Source of the DNA: Aureispira sp964445645
GTDB lineage: Bacteria; Bacteroidota; Bacteroidia; Chitinophagales; Saprospiraceae
Length of the DNA stretch: 26,146 nt
Direction: 5' to 3'
Assembly: GCA_964445645.1 (NCBI GenBank)
Contig: CAYULH010000074.1
Coordinates: forward strand, 1 to 26,146
Shown here: positions 24,064 through 26,146 of the stretch, piece after piece
Position numbering within the stretch: the first letter of the stretch is position 1
How the letters are laid out: the number at the start of each line of letters is the position of its first letter
Notes under the pieces: generated by a model
The model's input: the letters and a program-made list of their open reading frames with translations, nothing else
Told to the model about the DNA's origin: nothing
Database searches by the model: none
Position numbers and translations under genes: made by a program

Positions 24064-25263
24064 TTAATCCAGAGCCATCGCCAGATCTAAATCTTTCCAA
24101 TGAAAAGCCAACCGTGCAGGCGTTAATTCAGCAGGCAAATTATCCGTAGCAAGGGTAGATTTTAAGCTAAAATCTGCGCCTTGTGTACGCAAAATTTCCG
24201 CCATAGCCAGAGGGCCTCCCATATCTGCCAAATAATGAGCAGGTGTCCACCCACGTTCATCCCTTGCATTGATTTGCTCCTTGCCATAAGCCTTAATATA
24301 AGCCTGCAAACCATCTGGACGCTGACTAGCAGCTACTTGGTGCAGCTCTGTTACGCCCTGCCAAGGGTTGGGTGCAGGTTTGGCCCCTGCTTGCTGCAAC
24401 AAAGTAATCAACTGCCCCACCCCAGCATAGCAGGCTAGGCGCAAGGGTGTCAAATCATGTATATCTGCCTGTTCCAAGGGAGAATCTGCTTTGATTAGCA
24501 ATTTGGCTGTAGCCAAGGCATCCAAATAATGCAGATGTAATAATGGCCCCCAAGTTGATACGGCTATTTGGTGCTGCGCCTTTAGAGCAAGCAATTGGCC
24601 TTGTTGTGGGGCATACTTATTGTGGTTCTTTTCACAATAAAAAGCCCCTTGCTGCAAATAATAGCGAGTAAGCTTGCCATCTTCCTCCAATACATGTTCC
24701 CAATCATTGAGCCGAGTGCTCTGCACATTCCACAAGGCCAGCAACAAGGCCGTTTGTCCTTGGTCATTTTGGGCATCTCTACGGGCACCTGCTTTCAACA
24801 AGCTTTTGACCGCTCCTTTATTGCCCAAAGCACTAGCCGTTAGCAAAGGCGTGCTACCATCTGAGCTACACGCCTCCAAATTACACCCTGCCTTGAGCAA
24901 AGCATTGCAAGTAGCTGCATAATTGCCCGCAGCCGCCAAATGCAAGGCTGTTCCGCCCGATGTATTGCGCTGTTCCTTGCTTGCTCCAGCCTTTATCAGA
25001 CGATTGCAAATAGCTGTTTGGCCCTCGCTGGCAGCTACATGCAAGGGATATAAGCCCGTTTGGTCTGGTGCATCAGGATCGGCTCCATAGCGCAATAGCA
25101 ATTCCACAATAGTGGTACAACCACCATAAGCAGCGCTGTGCAATGCCTTGGAATGCGCTCCTTGGGCATTTGGATTGGCTCCTTGCTTGAGCAAGGCACG
25201 CACTCTAGCCACCTGATTTTGTTCTACTGCATCCAAGAGTGGCAGTGTTAACTGTTCATTCAT
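24064..25263 (-). CDS. ankyrin-repeat protein
   Basis: The 399-residue protein has no signal peptide and so is probably cytoplasmic. Residues 5-185 are a clean series of about six ankyrin repeats (for example GLYPLHVAASEGQTAICNRL and GGTALHLAAAGNYAATCNAL). A less regular section (about 190-250) is followed by more repeats from about 255 to 390 (LTPLRLACYAGVGQLITLLQ, GWTPAHYLADMGGPLAMAEI). Ankyrin repeats bind other proteins; no partner or enzymatic domain is visible. It sits between the DUF1573 gene and yajC, which are usually neighbours in Bacteroidota, with only 22 and 52 bases of spacing. It is likely co-transcribed and may be a lineage-specific insertion. Confidence 0.95.
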   Translation of the reverse strand: MNEQLTLPLLDAVEQNQVARVRALLKQGANPNAQGAHSKALHSAAYGGCTTIVELLLRYGADPDAPDQTGLYPLHVAASEGQTAICNRLIKAGASKEQRNTSGGTALHLAAAGNYAATCNALLKAGCNLEACSSDGSTPLLTASALGNKGAVKSLLKAGARRDAQNDQGQTALLLALWNVQSTRLNDWEHVLEEDGKLTRYYLQQGAFYCEKNHNKYAPQQGQLLALKAQHQIAVSTWGPLLHLHYLDALATAKLLIKADSPLEQADIHDLTPLRLACYAGVGQLITLLQQAGAKPAPNPWQGVTELHQVAASQRPDGLQAYIKAYGKEQINARDERGWTPAHYLADMGGPLAMAEILRTQGADFSLKSTLATDNLPAELTPARLAFHWKDLDLAMALD

Positions 25264-25285
25264 ACCAATGAGCTACTAAATAATT

Positions 25286-25837
25286 TTATTCTGCTGCTTC
25301 TTCACGAGCTTTTTTGGCTTCCAATTCTTTCTTTTCTGTTTCTGGATTAACCTCTACGCCACCCACCACGCGAATGACCGTTTGATTGGGCAAGGTATTG
25401 GCCGAAATAGTCACCGATTTGTTCTGCTCGCCGTGTTTTCCTTTACTGTTGAATTTTACCTTAATCTCACCATCCTGCCCCGGAGCAATAGGATCACGAG
25501 GCCACTCTGGCACTGTACAACCACAGCTTCCTCTGGCATTGTTAATAATCAAAGGATTTTTACCGGTATTGGTAAACTTAAATACATGCTCTACAATATC
25601 CCCTTCTACAATATCACCAAAGTCAAACACTTCTTCCTCAAAAGTAATTTGAGCAGCTTCATCAGGCGAAATTGCTTCATTGGCAGTAACAGGATTATTA
25701 ATCAAAGTAGAATTGCGAATGCCATCTAGCTTTTTTATGTCTTCTGCTGCAATCACAGAATTAGTTAAGTCTTCCTCAGAGCTACAGCTCGAAAAAGCCA
25801 TTAAAAACAGAACACTGATCCAAAGTAAGTTTTTCAT
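25286..25837 (-). CDS. DUF1573 domain lipoprotein
   Basis: The 183-residue protein begins with a lipoprotein signal (MKNLLWISVLFLMAFSSC, lipidated Cys18), followed by an acidic linker and a DUF1573 domain (about 68-165). The domain shows the family hallmarks FDFGDIVEGDIVEHVFKFTN and GSCGCTVPEW, an immunoglobulin-like beta fold. The C terminus is a short Lys/Glu/Ala-rich helix. DUF1573 proteins are abundant in Bacteroidota and commonly lie upstream of yajC; their function is unknown. Here the ankyrin gene intervenes. It is probably the first gene of the minus-strand unit, as a 183-base non-coding stretch separates it from the next frame; I found no TAnnTTTG element there. Confidence 0.95.
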   Translation of the reverse strand: MKNLLWISVLFLMAFSSCSSEEDLTNSVIAAEDIKKLDGIRNSTLINNPVTANEAISPDEAAQITFEEEVFDFGDIVEGDIVEHVFKFTNTGKNPLIINNARGSCGCTVPEWPRDPIAPGQDGEIKVKFNSKGKHGEQNKSVTISANTLPNQTVIRVVGGVEVNPETEKKELEAKKAREEAAE

Positions 25838-26020
25838 TTTTGTAGTATAATTTTTGATAATTATTATGGTAACAGAAAGGATTCAACAACCATGCTACTA
25901 CCTTTTAGAATGTCAAATTGTCGTTGTTATACGATAAGACAACCTTGTTAGCTATTATTTTCTAAGCAAGAATTTTCAGGTGTGTTGTAACAAAGCTGGT
26001 ATTGATAGCATTCTATTAAA

Positions 26021-26146
26021 TTAGTTGTCCTTGGGTTTTAATAAGCATACAATTCCAGCCGAAACTGTCAAGTTGTCTTTTGCTACTAATAAGGATTTTC
26101 GGTAAGCCCCCTCTACTTGCAAAGCAAAACGAGGAGCTAAATGAAC
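26021..26146 (-). CDS. 3' end of a probable outer-membrane beta-barrel protein (partial)
   Basis: On the minus strand the frame is open from the window's right edge to a TAA at 26021-26023, giving 41 residues. The visible sequence has two strand-like stretches with alternating polar and hydrophobic residues (RFALQVEGAYRK and DNLTVSAGIVCLL) separated by a turn, and ends LLKPKDN. This is the usual look of the last beta-hairpin of a small outer-membrane barrel. The rest lies outside, so the identity is tentative. Confidence 0.5.
   Translation of the reverse strand, partial: VHLAPRFALQVEGAYRKSLLVAKDNLTVSAGIVCLLKPKDN

Noticed and set aside
1..26146. tRNA or rRNA genes
   Set aside because: I saw no cloverleaf with a conserved TTC arm and no rRNA-like conserved blocks.

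Overview
The window looks like chromosomal DNA of a Bacteroidota bacterium, possibly of the Saprospiria type (the class is a guess). Three things support the phylum. The right end carries the conserved DUF1573 lipoprotein / yajC / ybbR neighbourhood. Genes have A-rich leaders without Shine-Dalgarno sites. The two promoter-like elements I could place match the Bacteroidota -7 consensus TAnnTTTG. A run of 10 Ns at 13417-13426 shows this is a draft scaffold.

Layout. (1) 1-2650, plus strand: two small paralogous acidic proteins sharing an EF-hand-like segment, a coiled-coil/beta protein closed by a strong terminator, a membrane-anchored coiled-coil protein with its own terminator, and a lipoprotein; none has a recognised function. 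(2) 2870-13251, plus strand: a membrane/ATPase gene set made of a YqiJ-like OB-fold membrane protein with a long Asp-X tract, a YqiK-like flotillin enlarged by sixteen 11-residue repeats, a secreted protein resembling the C-terminal part of DUF2723 proteins, and a 1658-residue DUF3686-type 'DNA repair' protein with a MoxR-like AAA+ domain. (3) 13252-15040: the sequence gap, then a cytochrome P450 ending in a bidirectional terminator. (4) 15068-16635: a two-domain universal stress protein and a small secreted protein, divergently transcribed from a region with two Crp/Fnr-type palindromes. (5) 16838-19975: a helicase-like protein whose catalytic positions look degraded and which lacks the second RecA domain. 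(6) 20080-22705: a membrane pentapeptide-repeat protein and a repeat-rich intergenic region containing a 246-bp MITE-like element and REP-like palindromes. (7) 22706-26146, minus strand: ybbR, yajC, an ankyrin protein, a DUF1573 lipoprotein and the 3' end of a probable outer-membrane protein.

How they may work together. The YqiJ/flotillin pair is a known membrane-microdomain couple. The co-directional periplasmic protein and giant AAA+ ATPase suggest a membrane-associated remodelling or stress system; this is an inference from gene order. The two strongest less-expected signals are the symmetric Crp/Fnr-type control region at 16005-16144 and the apparently catalytically dead helicase-nuclease at 16838-19975.
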